64,000 bases of DNA from contig NZ_BPKW01000008.1 of the NCBI RefSeq assembly GCF_019656015.1, positions 1 to 64,000 of the forward strand, read 5' to 3'. The notes beneath the pieces were generated by a model that had not been told where the DNA came from, did not search any database, and worked only from the letters and a program-made list of their open reading frames with translations. This stretch comes from Leuconostoc inhae (GTDB lineage: Bacteria > Bacillota > Bacilli > Lactobacillales > Lactobacillaceae). Shown one piece after another: positions 35,127 to 44,792 of the stretch; positions within the stretch are counted from its first letter, which is position 1, and every line of letters starts with the position of its first letter. Position numbers and translations under genes: made by a program.

Positions 35127-35696
35127 TCAAACTAAGTTGAAAAGAAACTGAATAAGCCCTGTATCGAACATCACAAAAAGTCCGATTATAATATAAATGA
35201 TGCGACTTATTGGTGATCCCCAACGTTCAAAAACGTCCTTTATAATTGGAATTTGCCCAAAGAGATAAGCTAATATTAACGATATAGCAGTCAAAATAAT
35301 AAAATAGATCATTGTTATTAAAATAGCAGTTGTCGTCATTGTGGCTAAAACAGGGACGTAGACAGCAATATTATCAGCGCCACAACTGACCAAGTACATG
35401 AGCAACACTGCGATCATTCCTTTTTTTGACGTAGACTTTGAATTATCATCATCATCTTCACCTTTGATGCCCATATAAATTGGTAGTAAACCAAGAAAGC
35501 CGATAGCCCATGTAGGAATCATAGTCTGAATTAACTGACCAGCGAGGGCACTGATAGCAAAAACAATGAGCATGCCTAATTCATAGCCGATGAAGTTGTC
35601 TCTGAAACGATATTTCTGTAATAAAAATAATAAAATAACAAAAAAATCTAAATTAACGCCAATAAATAACATTGTTACGAGTGATAGGTCTGGCAT
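35127..35696 (-). CDS. CadD-family cation efflux membrane protein
   Basis: 189 aa from ATG 35696 (AGGAGAAAG upstream). Five hydrophobic segments, with GVNLDFFVILLFLL and VSCGADNIAVYVPVLATM characteristic of the CadD cadmium-resistance family. Confers or modulates divalent-metal resistance. Divergent ArsR regulator. Confidence 0.85.
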   Translation of the reverse strand: MPDLSLVTMLFIGVNLDFFVILLFLLQKYRFRDNFIGYELGMLIVFAISALAGQLIQTMIPTWAIGFLGLLPIYMGIKGEDDDDNSKSTSKKGMIAVLLMYLVSCGADNIAVYVPVLATMTTTAILITMIYFIILTAISLILAYLFGQIPIIKDVFERWGSPISRIIYIIIGLFVMFDTGLIQFLFNLV

Positions 35697-35741
35697 ATTC
35701 TTTCTCCTGTTCATGATATACTTAAGATATATCAGTATAAA

Positions 35742-35763
35742 CATATGTTATCATTAACATATG
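35742..35763. promoter_or_regulatory. ArsR/SmtB operator
   Basis: CATATGTTA-tcat-TAACATATG is a perfect inverted repeat between the cadD-like and arsR genes, of the 12-2-12 type. It ends 16 bases before the arsR ATG and covers promoter sequence. Confidence 0.75.
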
Positions 35764-35779
35764 AAGGAGTCAACATATA

Positions 35780-36103
35780 ATGAAAAAAAATAACGATGCA
35801 CGTTATCAAAGTGAAATGGAACGTATTTTCAAATTATTGAGTAATCCAACCCGGTTGAATATTTTAGTGTTACTCGAAAATCAGCAACTAAGTGTCAATG
35901 ACATTGTGGAGCAACTTCAAATTACACAACCACAAGTGTCTCATCAATTAGCTATTTTAAAAGCACATCAATTAGTGAGTTCAGAAAAAGTCGGCAAAAA
36001 AAGTTTATATCAATTAAACGATCCACATATTTTGAATGTGATTGATTCTACCAAGCAACATGTGGCACATGTACTTGTTGGAAAGCAGCACGGGGAGTTA
36101 TAG
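35780..36103 (+). CDS. ArsR/SmtB metal-sensing repressor with alpha-5 site
   Basis: 107 aa. No Cys. Helix alpha-5 carries Asp81, His83, His94 and His97, exactly the DxH...HxxH spacing of the CzrA/SmtB alpha-5 zinc/cobalt site. It is thus expected to sense Zn/Co (or related ions) and release the operator upstream. Controls the CadD-like exporter divergently. Confidence 0.88.
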   Translation: MKKNNDARYQSEMERIFKLLSNPTRLNILVLLENQQLSVNDIVEQLQITQPQVSHQLAILKAHQLVSSEKVGKKSLYQLNDPHILNVIDSTKQHVAHVLVGKQHGEL

Positions 36104-36210
36104 TAAAGCAAGCATGAATTGTCATCATGTTTTTTAAAAAGCAGATTGGGACAACATATAACTGCTCTTACGGTAGTGTTTAATTTTTTATCTAAAGGAT
36201 TAAAGTTAAT

Positions 36211-36284
36211 AAAAAGTAAAATGTAAGCGCTTGCATTTTACTTTTTATTGTTTTATACTTGCTGTATAGAAATGGAACGTTCCA
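36211..36284 (+). promoter_or_regulatory. Promoter with cre and LacI operator
   Basis: TGTAAGCGCTTGCA (36222-36235) is a cre site. Its TTGCAT (36231-36236) doubles as -35, 17 bases before TATACT (36254-36259). The cre is the centre of a 36-base palindrome with one mismatch ending in T5. TGGAACGTTCCA (36273-36284), a perfect palindrome just downstream, is a LacI-family operator, most likely for the regulator at 39768. Confidence 0.75.
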
Positions 36285-36304
36285 AATATAAAAGAGGAGA
36301 AATT

Positions 36305-38014
36305 ATGGCAGAAGCAATGTGGTGGCAAAATGCGGTTGTTTATCAAGTATATCCCAAAAGTTTTCAAGATAGTGACAATGACGGCGTGGGTGACTTACGT
36401 GGGATTATCAATCGGTTAGATTATATTAAACAATTAGGCGTTGATGTTATTTGGTTAAACCCAATTTATAAAACATCCAACATTGATGGTGGATATGACA
36501 TTTCAGATTATCAGAAAATTAATCCTACCTTTGGTAATATGGCAGATTTTGAAGAACTGCTTGGTAAAGCGCATCAAAAGGGTTTAAAAATCATGATGGA
36601 TCTTGTGGTTAATCATAGCTCGTTTGAACATGAATGGTTCCAAAAAAGTGTGCAAGATGACAGTAAAGATAACAAGTATCGTGATTATTACATTTGGCGT
36701 GACCCTGTTGATGGGCATGAGCCAAACAATTGGGGCTCATTTTTCTCAGGTCCAGCATGGACATATGACGAAAAATCAGGGCAATACTATTTGCATTTAT
36801 TTGCTAAGGAGCAACCCGATTTAAATTGGGATAATCAAGCGGTGAGAAATTCTATTTTTGACATGATGAATTGGTGGGCTGCTAAAGGTATTGATGGCTT
36901 TAGAATGGATGTCATTTCGTTAATTTCAAAACCTGAGGGCTTGCCAAACGCACCAATTCCAGAAGGTGCGTTATATGGTAATTCTGGGGATGCATCTGCT
37001 AATGGACCGCATGTACATGACTATTTGAGTGAAATGAACAAACAAGTTTTGAAAAAGCATGATTGGATTACTGTGGGAGAAACAGCTGGTGTGACAACAA
37101 CTGAAGCCGAAAAATATGCTAATTTGGATGGGACAGAACTCAATATGGTTTTCCAATTTGAACATGTAAGTTTAGATGGTAATCATAATCCAACGCTTGG
37201 AAAATGGTCGGATGAGCATGTGTCATTAATGGCACTGCGCAGCAATTTGGTCAAGTGGCAAAAAGCATTAGCTGGCAAGGCGTGGAACAGTTTATATTGG
37301 AACAACCATGATCAACCGCGTGCCATATCACGATTTGGAAACGATTCGCCTGAGTATAGAGTAGTGTCTGGTAAAATGCTTGCGGCATTATTGCATTTTA
37401 TGCAAGGCACACCATATATCTATCAAGGTGAAGAGATTGGGATGACAAATGCAAACTTCCAGGAAATGGCTCAGTATAAAGATCTTGAGTCAATCAATGC
37501 CTATCATGAACTCGTTGAACAAGAGCATTTAATTCCGGCTGACGTGATGATGAATTATCTGCGAGCACGCTCAAGAGATAATTCACGTACGCCAATGCAG
37601 TGGAATAGCACAACGTATGCAGGGTTTAGTGATGTCACGCCTTGGTTAGAGGTTAATGCTAACCATGAATCGATTAATGTTGACGAAACGTTAAGAGATA
37701 AAACATCATTATTTTACTTTTATCAAAAATTAATTAGGTTACGTCATGAACTACCTGTTATTACTGATGGTGTTTTTGATCTCATCACAGACAATGAAAA
37801 AGATGAATCCGTATTTGCATACACAAGAAAAAATGACACAGAAGCACTATTGGTGATAGCCAATTTTACTGCGCAATCTGTCAGTCGAGACTATAATATA
37901 CCGCACAATAGTGAACTTTTGATTCAAAATTATCCAGATGTGACAAGTTCATCACTTAGGCCATATGAAGTCAGGGCTTATCTGTTTCCTAATCAAAAAG
38001 ATGAATCTGTATAA
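36305..38014 (+). CDS. Oligo-1,6-glucosidase, GH13
   Basis: 569 aa. QVYPKSFQDSDNDGVGDLRGI start, catalytic nucleophile Asp near residue 200 in DGFRMDV (Val after it marks alpha-1,6 activity), acid/base Glu near 257 in VGETAG, and NNHDQPR near 334. Cytosolic; cleaves isomaltose, panose or similar glucosides. AGAGGAGA precedes ATG 36305. First of three genes with a sugar transporter. Confidence 0.88.
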   Translation: MAEAMWWQNAVVYQVYPKSFQDSDNDGVGDLRGIINRLDYIKQLGVDVIWLNPIYKTSNIDGGYDISDYQKINPTFGNMADFEELLGKAHQKGLKIMMDLVVNHSSFEHEWFQKSVQDDSKDNKYRDYYIWRDPVDGHEPNNWGSFFSGPAWTYDEKSGQYYLHLFAKEQPDLNWDNQAVRNSIFDMMNWWAAKGIDGFRMDVISLISKPEGLPNAPIPEGALYGNSGDASANGPHVHDYLSEMNKQVLKKHDWITVGETAGVTTTEAEKYANLDGTELNMVFQFEHVSLDGNHNPTLGKWSDEHVSLMALRSNLVKWQKALAGKAWNSLYWNNHDQPRAISRFGNDSPEYRVVSGKMLAALLHFMQGTPYIYQGEEIGMTNANFQEMAQYKDLESINAYHELVEQEHLIPADVMMNYLRARSRDNSRTPMQWNSTTYAGFSDVTPWLEVNANHESINVDETLRDKTSLFYFYQKLIRLRHELPVITDGVFDLITDNEKDESVFAYTRKNDTEALLVIANFTAQSVSRDYNIPHNSELLIQNYPDVTSSSLRPYEVRAYLFPNQKDESV

Positions 38015-38031
38015 AGAAGGGAGTTAGTAAG

Positions 38032-39456
38032 ATGGTTGATAATGCAGGAATGACAATAAAAACAGGCCAGGGTAAGTTACCTTGGAATGAGCGATTAAGC
38101 TATGGTGCCAGTGATTTCGCATGTAGTTTTACGTTTAGTTTGATTGGTACTTATCTGATGTACTTTTATACCGATGTTTTTGGTATTACAGCAGCAGCTG
38201 TTGGTACATTGATGTTGGTTGCCCGTGTGATTGATGCTCTTGATGGCCCATTTTGGGGCATCATGATCGATCATACCCACACAAAATGGGGACGTAGTCG
38301 GCCCTACTTATTGTGGTTTAATGCACCATTTACAATATTTACAGTGCTGTGTTTTACAACACCGGATTTACCTATGAATTGGAAAATTGTGTGGGCATAC
38401 GTCACCTATATCGGCATAGATGTTTTGTATTCCGCAGTCAATATTCCTTTGACATCAATTTTACCAAGTATGACAACGGATCCAGATGAACGTGTCTTAC
38501 TATCAACAATTCGTTCTCTATTTTCTAATTTTGGTGGCACATTAATCTCTGTGATAGCACTACCATTGGTAGCCCTATTTGGTGGTACTGATAATCCTCG
38601 GCGTGGTTTCTTCTGGTTAGCTGTCATGGCTGCGTTGGTATTTTTCGTTATATATTTGGTTGTTTTTGCTAATTTACGTGAGCATGTGCAAACACGACAG
38701 TCTCAAAAAGCATTGCCGATTAAAACGTCTCTAAAAGCGCTCAAAAATAATTGGCCTTGGGTTATCGTTGTTGGTTTGAATTTTATTTACTGGCTAGGTA
38801 TGCAAACAAAAGGTCAGGTGACAATATACTTTTTCAAATATAATTTGGACAAGCCAGGTCTTGCGTCACTTGCGTTATTCTTTAATGCTGTAGGATTAAT
38901 ATCTGTCTTTTTGACACCAAAACTTGTTATGAAGATTGGTAAAAAGCGGACAATATTATCGGGATTGGCATTAAGTATTTTCGGACAACTCATTTTAGGT
39001 GTTGGCGCACAAATGTTGAGTATTCCGCTCGTTATTATTGGCACAATTGTTGGTAATTTTGGTAATGGCTTTGTCGGAGCATTAATTGCTGTTTTGTTAG
39101 CTGACTCTGTAGATTACGGTGAATGGAAAAACGGTGTTCGTGCGGAAGGAATTGTGACTTCTGCGTCTAGTTTCACTGCGAAGTTTGGTATGGGTATTGG
39201 CGGTGCGATAACGGGTATGCTACTATCGATAGGACATTACACACCTAATAAAATGCAATCAGCCGCAGCATTATTTAGTATTGAAGCAAATTATGTCTGG
39301 GTGCCATTGATTGCGTTAGTTCTATCATTTATCTTAATATTATTTTATCGTTTAACGCCCGAAAAAGAAGTAGAAATGACACGTTATATTAATGCAAAGC
39401 ATGCTCGAGAAGATTCAGAAGATAAGCTAGCAGCTGCAAATAGTATAGAGGGGTAA
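38032..39456 (+). CDS. GPH-family sugar:cation symporter
   Basis: 474 aa, twelve hydrophobic segments. Family pattern (ERLSYGASDFACSFTFSLIGTYLMYFYTDVFGI, GRSRPYLLW, EWKNGVRAEG). Likely takes up isomalto-oligosaccharides or isomaltose as H+ or Na+ symport; a PTS-type IIA domain is not fused. 17 bases after the glucosidase. Confidence 0.87.
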   Translation: MVDNAGMTIKTGQGKLPWNERLSYGASDFACSFTFSLIGTYLMYFYTDVFGITAAAVGTLMLVARVIDALDGPFWGIMIDHTHTKWGRSRPYLLWFNAPFTIFTVLCFTTPDLPMNWKIVWAYVTYIGIDVLYSAVNIPLTSILPSMTTDPDERVLLSTIRSLFSNFGGTLISVIALPLVALFGGTDNPRRGFFWLAVMAALVFFVIYLVVFANLREHVQTRQSQKALPIKTSLKALKNNWPWVIVVGLNFIYWLGMQTKGQVTIYFFKYNLDKPGLASLALFFNAVGLISVFLTPKLVMKIGKKRTILSGLALSIFGQLILGVGAQMLSIPLVIIGTIVGNFGNGFVGALIAVLLADSVDYGEWKNGVRAEGIVTSASSFTAKFGMGIGGAITGMLLSIGHYTPNKMQSAAALFSIEANYVWVPLIALVLSFILILFYRLTPEKEVEMTRYINAKHAREDSEDKLAAANSIEG

Positions 39457-39459
39457 GAG

Positions 39460-39702
39460 ATGATTGATAAAAAAATAAGGATTGATCCTAATGAATTTGC
39501 AATGGGATTAATCAAAGACGCCAAAAAAACTGATAATATGACTAATCAAACGTTTATTAAAAAACAGCTAACGCTGTATCTTGAGGCATATTTTTTGATA
39601 GAAGACTTTAACAATTTGGAAGTTGACCAACTTGGTAAGATGAAACAACAGCAAATGTTAGATTTATTTGATAAAATGTTATCAGGAAGATTTACACCAT
39701 AA
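39460..39702 (+). CDS. Small unknown protein of the isomaltose operon
   Basis: 80 aa, starting four bases after the transporter stop. Acidic-basic, no membrane helix, mainly helical with FIKKQLTLYLEAYFLIEDFNNLE in the middle. I do not recognise it. Its place suggests a regulatory or sugar-handling helper. Confidence 0.6.
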   Translation: MIDKKIRIDPNEFAMGLIKDAKKTDNMTNQTFIKKQLTLYLEAYFLIEDFNNLEVDQLGKMKQQQMLDLFDKMLSGRFTP

Positions 39703-39710
39703 TTATTGTA

Positions 39711-39736
39711 AAAATGCCGATTAGGCATTTTTTTAT
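39711..39736 (+). terminator. Terminator of the isomaltose operon
   Basis: AAAAATGCC/GGCATTTTTTT stem with a 5-base loop. Confidence 0.8.
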
Positions 39737-39767
39737 TAAATCATTAATTTAGAGAAGGTCACTGAAA

Positions 39768-40754
39768 TTGGTAAATATGAATGATGTCGCTAGTTTAGCT
39801 GGTGTTTCAAGAGGATCAGTATCTAATTACATTAACGGTCAAAAGACTAAAGCAAGTACACAGGCTAAAATAAAATCAGCTATTGATACCTTGGAGTATG
39901 TTCCAAACGCAATGGCACGCGCCTTAAAAACAAGTAAGTCAAATTTCGTTGTATTTATTGTTCCAACAGTGAATTCACCTTTTTTCTCGGAATTAAGTTA
40001 TCATATGCAACAAGAGTTACAACGCCACGGCTATAAAATGATTTTATGTAATTCTAACAATAGCTCGGAAGAAGAAATTGAGTATATACAGATGGCTAAC
40101 GCACAAAAAGTTGCTGGGTTAATTACGATGTCTTATGCTAATGCCGCTAACTTAGTTGATACTAATATTCCATTGGTTTCTATAGAAAAGCGTGTATCTC
40201 AAAATGTACCGCTAATTATATCAGATAATTATATGGGCGGTAGACTTGCTGGCGAAACATTAACAAAATTGGGGGCAAAACGATTGCTATTTGTTTCTAA
40301 AAAGCCAGTGAGGAACATTTCTGCAGTAAGAGAAAAAGGGTTTTTAGATTACTGCCAAGAAAATAACATTTCTGCTGAAGTTTTTCTAGCTAGAAAGAAA
40401 ATAAATTTTATTAGTGATTTTAAACGATTTGTTAAGGATAATTTAGTCGATCACCAGTTTCCTTATGATGGGATCTTTTCTGATTCTGATGAATATGCAA
40501 GTGATTTCTACAATATACTCATTCAGGCAGGTATTCAGGTTCCCAACCAAGTACAAATTATTGGCTTTGATGGGTCACGCGTGTATGCTAGACAAAGAAT
40601 TACACTATCATCAATCAAACAGTCAACTGCTCATATTGCAAAATATGCAGTTGAAAAACTATTATCACAAATCGAATCACAAAATAAAGAGACTTTGTTG
40701 GGGGAGGCAACTGTTGTACCAGTATCATTTGAAAAGGGCATAACCACTAAGTAA
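39768..40754 (+). CDS. LacI-family repressor of the isomaltose operon
   Basis: 328 aa. TTG start (39768) with GAAGGT 8 bases upstream; it gives the usual DVA spacing. HTH MNDVASLAGVSRGSVSNYINGQ and a sugar-binding core with SDNYMGGRLAGE and GFDGSRVYAR. Operators TGGAACGTTCCA upstream of the glucosidase are the expected target. Confidence 0.88.
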   Translation: MVNMNDVASLAGVSRGSVSNYINGQKTKASTQAKIKSAIDTLEYVPNAMARALKTSKSNFVVFIVPTVNSPFFSELSYHMQQELQRHGYKMILCNSNNSSEEEIEYIQMANAQKVAGLITMSYANAANLVDTNIPLVSIEKRVSQNVPLIISDNYMGGRLAGETLTKLGAKRLLFVSKKPVRNISAVREKGFLDYCQENNISAEVFLARKKINFISDFKRFVKDNLVDHQFPYDGIFSDSDEYASDFYNILIQAGIQVPNQVQIIGFDGSRVYARQRITLSSIKQSTAHIAKYAVEKLLSQIESQNKETLLGEATVVPVSFEKGITTK

Positions 40755-40790
40755 CATCATGTGAAAATTTAAAAAATGGCGGTTGTATAT

Positions 40791-40834
40791 AAAAATGCGT
40801 AGCCTTCCTCACTGAGGAAGGCTACGCATTTTTT
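40791..40834. terminator. Bidirectional terminator
   Basis: AATGCGTAGCCTTCCTC and its perfect complement, loop ACT, A5 before and T6 after. Confidence 0.92.
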
Positions 40835-40843
40835 AATGGTTTG

Positions 40844-42133
40844 TTATTTTAATATGGGACCCGCGCTGTTAGAGACAGCTGTTTTTGCCACAGAGGGATC
40901 TTGTAATGTCGTTTGATACTTTGGCGTCCAAGATGCAGGACTTAATTTATTACTTGTTGCTATTCCTGTTACTTTTTGACTGTTTAGCAATGTCCCACTA
41001 TCAGTTAGATTTGATCCACCGAATATTTTAGCAATATTTTTTGTCGCAAGATTTGGTATATCAAAAATGTTATTTTGTGCGTAAATTTGAGATTGCTTAC
41101 CAACGCCAAAAGCGTACATAAACTTGTAGACAGATGAGTTGGTTGCTGAATAGTAGTTATTATACATGTGAACTTGGCCAAATCTGACGCGCGGTTGGCG
41201 TTGAACAAGGTTATCAAAACGATTATGATGCATGGTTACATGTAATTTACCAGCATCACTTGTTTTGCTATCGCTATTACCAATGTTCATTGATTTGTCA
41301 TGATTTTGAAGCATATTGTATGAAAGTGTAACGTTATTAGCACCATTAACAATATCTACTAAACCATCATGATGTTGGTACTCTCGGCCATAGTATGAAC
41401 CATTTTGATTATCTGTTTGTGTACCATCAGAAAAACGATTATGATCTAGCCAAACCTTTGATCCACCAGTGACCGTTAGATTATCATACTGGGAATTCCA
41501 GTTGCCACTAGTGCCATCTGTTGGATCCCACTGTGGGAAAAAATCATAAGCGTTTTCAAATATGATGTTACGGACAATCACATTTTGACTGTTAATAATC
41601 ATGTTACCACCGGTAATTTTAGCATTGTTAGTGCCAATAATCGTTGTGTTAGATGGTACTTTGTATTGAACTTGTTTAGCCTGATTTTTTTGGGCTTTGT
41701 TACGTGCTGTTTCCTGCGAGCCAGTAGGTAATTTTTTACCATAAGTACTGGGATCATAAGCTTTCAAATAAGTAGTGAGATTATAACCCGTCCCATCAGC
41801 ATAATTATTAGCAGTTAAGGTTTTGCCATTACCATCAGTATTCATGTCTATCGTACCAGTAACATAAATAATTTTGTTCGTTTGGTTTGTTTCGTTTCCT
41901 AAAGCGCTGAGTAGCTGTGTGCGGTTACTAACTTGATAAGTGTGTGAACTATCAGCTTTACTACCGCCCGTTGTGCCAGCAGCAAAGCCTTGTGAAGCGT
42001 CTGCTGATTCTCGTGAAACTTTTTGCAAATTGTCAGAAATTGTTGCTGCGTTAATGCAAGGTGTTAGGCCAAGTGTTGCGATACATATGGTAAGTGCAAC
42101 AATAATATGTTGCTTATGTCGTGTTTTTGTCAT
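40844..42133 (-). CDS. Secreted pectate lyase, PL1
   Basis: 429 aa with signal peptide (cleavage near residue 29-30, after INAA). PL1 parallel beta-helix features: YVPSN-like VPSNTTIIGTNN, WLDHNRFSDG, HDGLVDIVNGANNVTLSYN (Ca2+-binding Asp) and QRQPRVRFG with the catalytic Arg. It depolymerises polygalacturonate by beta-elimination outside the cell. It is rare among lactic acid bacteria and marks a plant-associated source. AGGGGAAAATC precedes ATG. Confidence 0.88.
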   Translation of the reverse strand: MTKTRHKQHIIVALTICIATLGLTPCINAATISDNLQKVSRESADASQGFAAGTTGGSKADSSHTYQVSNRTQLLSALGNETNQTNKIIYVTGTIDMNTDGNGKTLTANNYADGTGYNLTTYLKAYDPSTYGKKLPTGSQETARNKAQKNQAKQVQYKVPSNTTIIGTNNAKITGGNMIINSQNVIVRNIIFENAYDFFPQWDPTDGTSGNWNSQYDNLTVTGGSKVWLDHNRFSDGTQTDNQNGSYYGREYQHHDGLVDIVNGANNVTLSYNMLQNHDKSMNIGNSDSKTSDAGKLHVTMHHNRFDNLVQRQPRVRFGQVHMYNNYYSATNSSVYKFMYAFGVGKQSQIYAQNNIFDIPNLATKNIAKIFGGSNLTDSGTLLNSQKVTGIATSNKLSPASWTPKYQTTLQDPSVAKTAVSNSAGPILK

Positions 42134-42400
42134 GATTTTCCCCTAATAATTTTGTTTTTTTAATCACAAATTATTATTATACAAGATAAAAACAGAAAAG
42201 TAAAATATTCACAAAGATGGGCTATGACAAATAAATTAATCAGTTAAATAACTTTTAAGTTGTGGATTACTCGACAAAAGTACCTGCTTTTAAACAGTGA
42301 TCAGCAGTTCAGTTTTTGACCATTCAAAGCAAAATAATGACCAGTTAGGGCATTTTGGTAGACAGGGTATGCTATAAAATACGATGGTATTTTACAAGCA

Positions 42401-43213
42401 TTAAAAATAGTTTTCCAAAAACACGGCGACACCATCTTGCTGATTACTTTTAGTCGTATGGTTTGCAACTTGTTTAATACTTGGGATAGCATTGTCCATA
42501 GCGACACTAACTTTTGCTAATTTAAGCATGGTGAGGTCATTTTCCTCATCACCAAATGCCATCAAATTGTCTGATGTTAACGAAAAATGGGTCAGTAACT
42601 TTGATAAAGCAGTGCCTTTATTAACGCCATGAGGGATAAACTCTAATAAGATACGCCTTGAACGAACAAAAGATAAGTTTTGCGTGAGACGTGGTGTGTG
42701 TTGCAGAACGGTTTCTAAATAATCTAATTGGGATTCCGTCGCACAAACCACGAATTTATTGAATGTTATTGCTTGTGGTAATTGGTCTAATGTTGATTCG
42801 AAATAAGGAATTAATTGGCCTACCAAATCAACATAATGTGATTTGCCAAAATCTTTAATCGAAAAAACGCTATCGTGGCTCACAATATCAATAGATAAAT
42901 TCAAATTAGCAATGACATTAAATATATCAGTCACATCTTCGAGAATAAAGTGTTTATCTAAAATATTTTGGTCAGTGTAGATATTTTTAATTAAACCGCC
43001 ATTAAACAAAATAACGTGATCGTCTGGTTGATTTAAACCTAATTGTGTAACAAAATTTTTGACATTAGGAAATGGTCGGCCGGTTGTTAAAACAATTTTT
43101 TTACCATTTTGATGTAATTTTCTGAGCACGTGAGTGCTTTTTTCAGAGAGTGTTTTGTTTGGCAATAGCAGGGTATTATCCATATCTAAAGCAATCATTT
43201 GAATAGTTGTCAT
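42401..43213 (-). CDS. HAD phosphatase, Cof type
   Basis: 270 aa. DMDNTLLLPN with Asp10 nucleophile and Asp12, TTGRPF (motif II), GDEENDLTML (motif IV). Cytosolic sugar-phosphate or nucleotide phosphatase. It lies 16 bases downstream of the PRD regulator and is probably cotranscribed with it, suggesting a link to the ascorbate genes. Confidence 0.88.
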   Translation of the reverse strand: MTTIQMIALDMDNTLLLPNKTLSEKSTHVLRKLHQNGKKIVLTTGRPFPNVKNFVTQLGLNQPDDHVILFNGGLIKNIYTDQNILDKHFILEDVTDIFNVIANLNLSIDIVSHDSVFSIKDFGKSHYVDLVGQLIPYFESTLDQLPQAITFNKFVVCATESQLDYLETVLQHTPRLTQNLSFVRSRRILLEFIPHGVNKGTALSKLLTHFSLTSDNLMAFGDEENDLTMLKLAKVSVAMDNAIPSIKQVANHTTKSNQQDGVAVFLENYF

Positions 43214-43229
43214 TTGTAACCTCCATAAG

Positions 43230-44714
43230 TTAAAGTTGGGCTAAGACTGTTTTTAGACGATCAAACTCATTATTTGTCAATTCTCTATCAATTAAAAAAG
43301 TGGGTAATTTCGTATCGATATCCGTTGATTCAGTGATAATTAAATCAAAATTATCACGATCAATTGAAGATTTGTCAGTATTGGTTAATTGCTTAATCGT
43401 TAAGTCACAAGGTGTCACATTATTTTTTTCAATGAATGTTTGAAATAAATTTTGACTGTATATTGGTAATGAAGTAAGCATGAGAATATGCAATCGTGGC
43501 ACTTCTTGATGTTGTAAATTGAAATTATAAAAAATCATGGCAAGAATTGTAATTTGGTCTGGCAATAAGCCAAAGGGAAATAGACGATTATACAATGCTT
43601 GGTCGGGTAAGCTATTTAATGATTTTTCAACGTCATTTTCTAATATTGGATCGTGATAGAGATAATCATATACTGTAATACTTTGGTATCGAACTGAATA
43701 CCAAAAGGGTTTGAGTTGTGTTTGAATGTCTCGCGTAAGCGCCTTTTTTTCAGAAGGCGTGCTATCAATATGAGTAATGACCATAAATGAGTTCACAATG
43801 TGCTCACTAAGTATTAGTAAACTTTGAAAAGAGTGTGAACTAAAATGTTCATCCTGTTCTTTGGTCACACTAAGGAGTTGTAACGTTAAAAATAATTTGA
43901 CAAATGTTGGTATCGTAATAGCAAAATTGGTTGTAATCACGCATGCAAAGTCTTTGATGACAAGGTGTTCTTGACGTTTCTTAAAGGAGTCAATATCTGT
44001 TTTATTAAAAAGTGCTGAAACAGACGCCTTGGGATGATAATTACTGTATAAGGATGCGACGACGCTGAAAATCGTTAGTGTCATAGCATTGGAAGCTGAT
44101 ATTTGTTTTTTTAGCGTACTTTTGTACATGTTTTTCAATTTATCGCTGACTAATAAAACTTTGGAATAAGAAAGTTGGCAATCTAACGTGTGAATGAAAT
44201 GTTCCAAAGCACTAGCATGGTACTGTAATAAGGTTAAATTATTATACACGTTAACTAACAAATCAAATAGCGATTCTTTAAATTCAAAACCATTTTTTTT
44301 AGAAAATTCAGGTTTAAATTTGTTTCTCTTTTTTAATTCTGATATATCACGTAAAACAGTATTACGAGACACATCAAACAACAATTGAAATTCAGATAAC
44401 GTCCATTTTTTTAAAGGTAATGCGATGCAAAGAGACATAATGAGTTGGCGATCATAAGAATTGATATATTCATTAGTAGTAGCAATTGATAATTGAGTGG
44501 TTAATACAGACACTTGCTGCGCCGTGATTTCGAAATTGGGAACTAAAAAAGGCTGGTGCACGGAGCGCAATTCAGAATTAGCTGCTTGTAATAAATAGTA
44601 AATTTTACGATTTGATAAGTTGAGATGATTTGCAATTGTTTGCACATTTGGCAATAGCTGTTGTGTAGAAATGTAATTGATAAATTTTGTATAGTTCATA
44701 CCAGATACTTGCAT
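43230..44714 (-). CDS. PRD-type transcription regulator (BglG/UlaR-like)
   Basis: 494 aa from ATG 44714 (AAGGGA 9 bases upstream). Two N-terminal HTH domains (LPNVQTIANHLNLSNRKIYYLLQ and WTLSEFQLLFDVSRNTVLRDI), a PRD-like helical region, and a C-terminal IIB-like part (HILMLTSLPIYSQNLFQTF). Divergent from the ula operon, so it is probably its regulator. PTS-dependent phosphorylation of His is assumed from the family. Confidence 0.75.
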   Translation of the reverse strand: MQVSGMNYTKFINYISTQQLLPNVQTIANHLNLSNRKIYYLLQAANSELRSVHQPFLVPNFEITAQQVSVLTTQLSIATTNEYINSYDRQLIMSLCIALPLKKWTLSEFQLLFDVSRNTVLRDISELKKRNKFKPEFSKKNGFEFKESLFDLLVNVYNNLTLLQYHASALEHFIHTLDCQLSYSKVLLVSDKLKNMYKSTLKKQISASNAMTLTIFSVVASLYSNYHPKASVSALFNKTDIDSFKKRQEHLVIKDFACVITTNFAITIPTFVKLFLTLQLLSVTKEQDEHFSSHSFQSLLILSEHIVNSFMVITHIDSTPSEKKALTRDIQTQLKPFWYSVRYQSITVYDYLYHDPILENDVEKSLNSLPDQALYNRLFPFGLLPDQITILAMIFYNFNLQHQEVPRLHILMLTSLPIYSQNLFQTFIEKNNVTPCDLTIKQLTNTDKSSIDRDNFDLIITESTDIDTKLPTFLIDRELTNNEFDRLKTVLAQL

Positions 44715-44792
44715 AGCAGTATTCCCTTCTTTTATGAACGCAACTAATGTTGTTTGGTGTTCATCATTATTGTACAACGTAGAGTATGCGCA

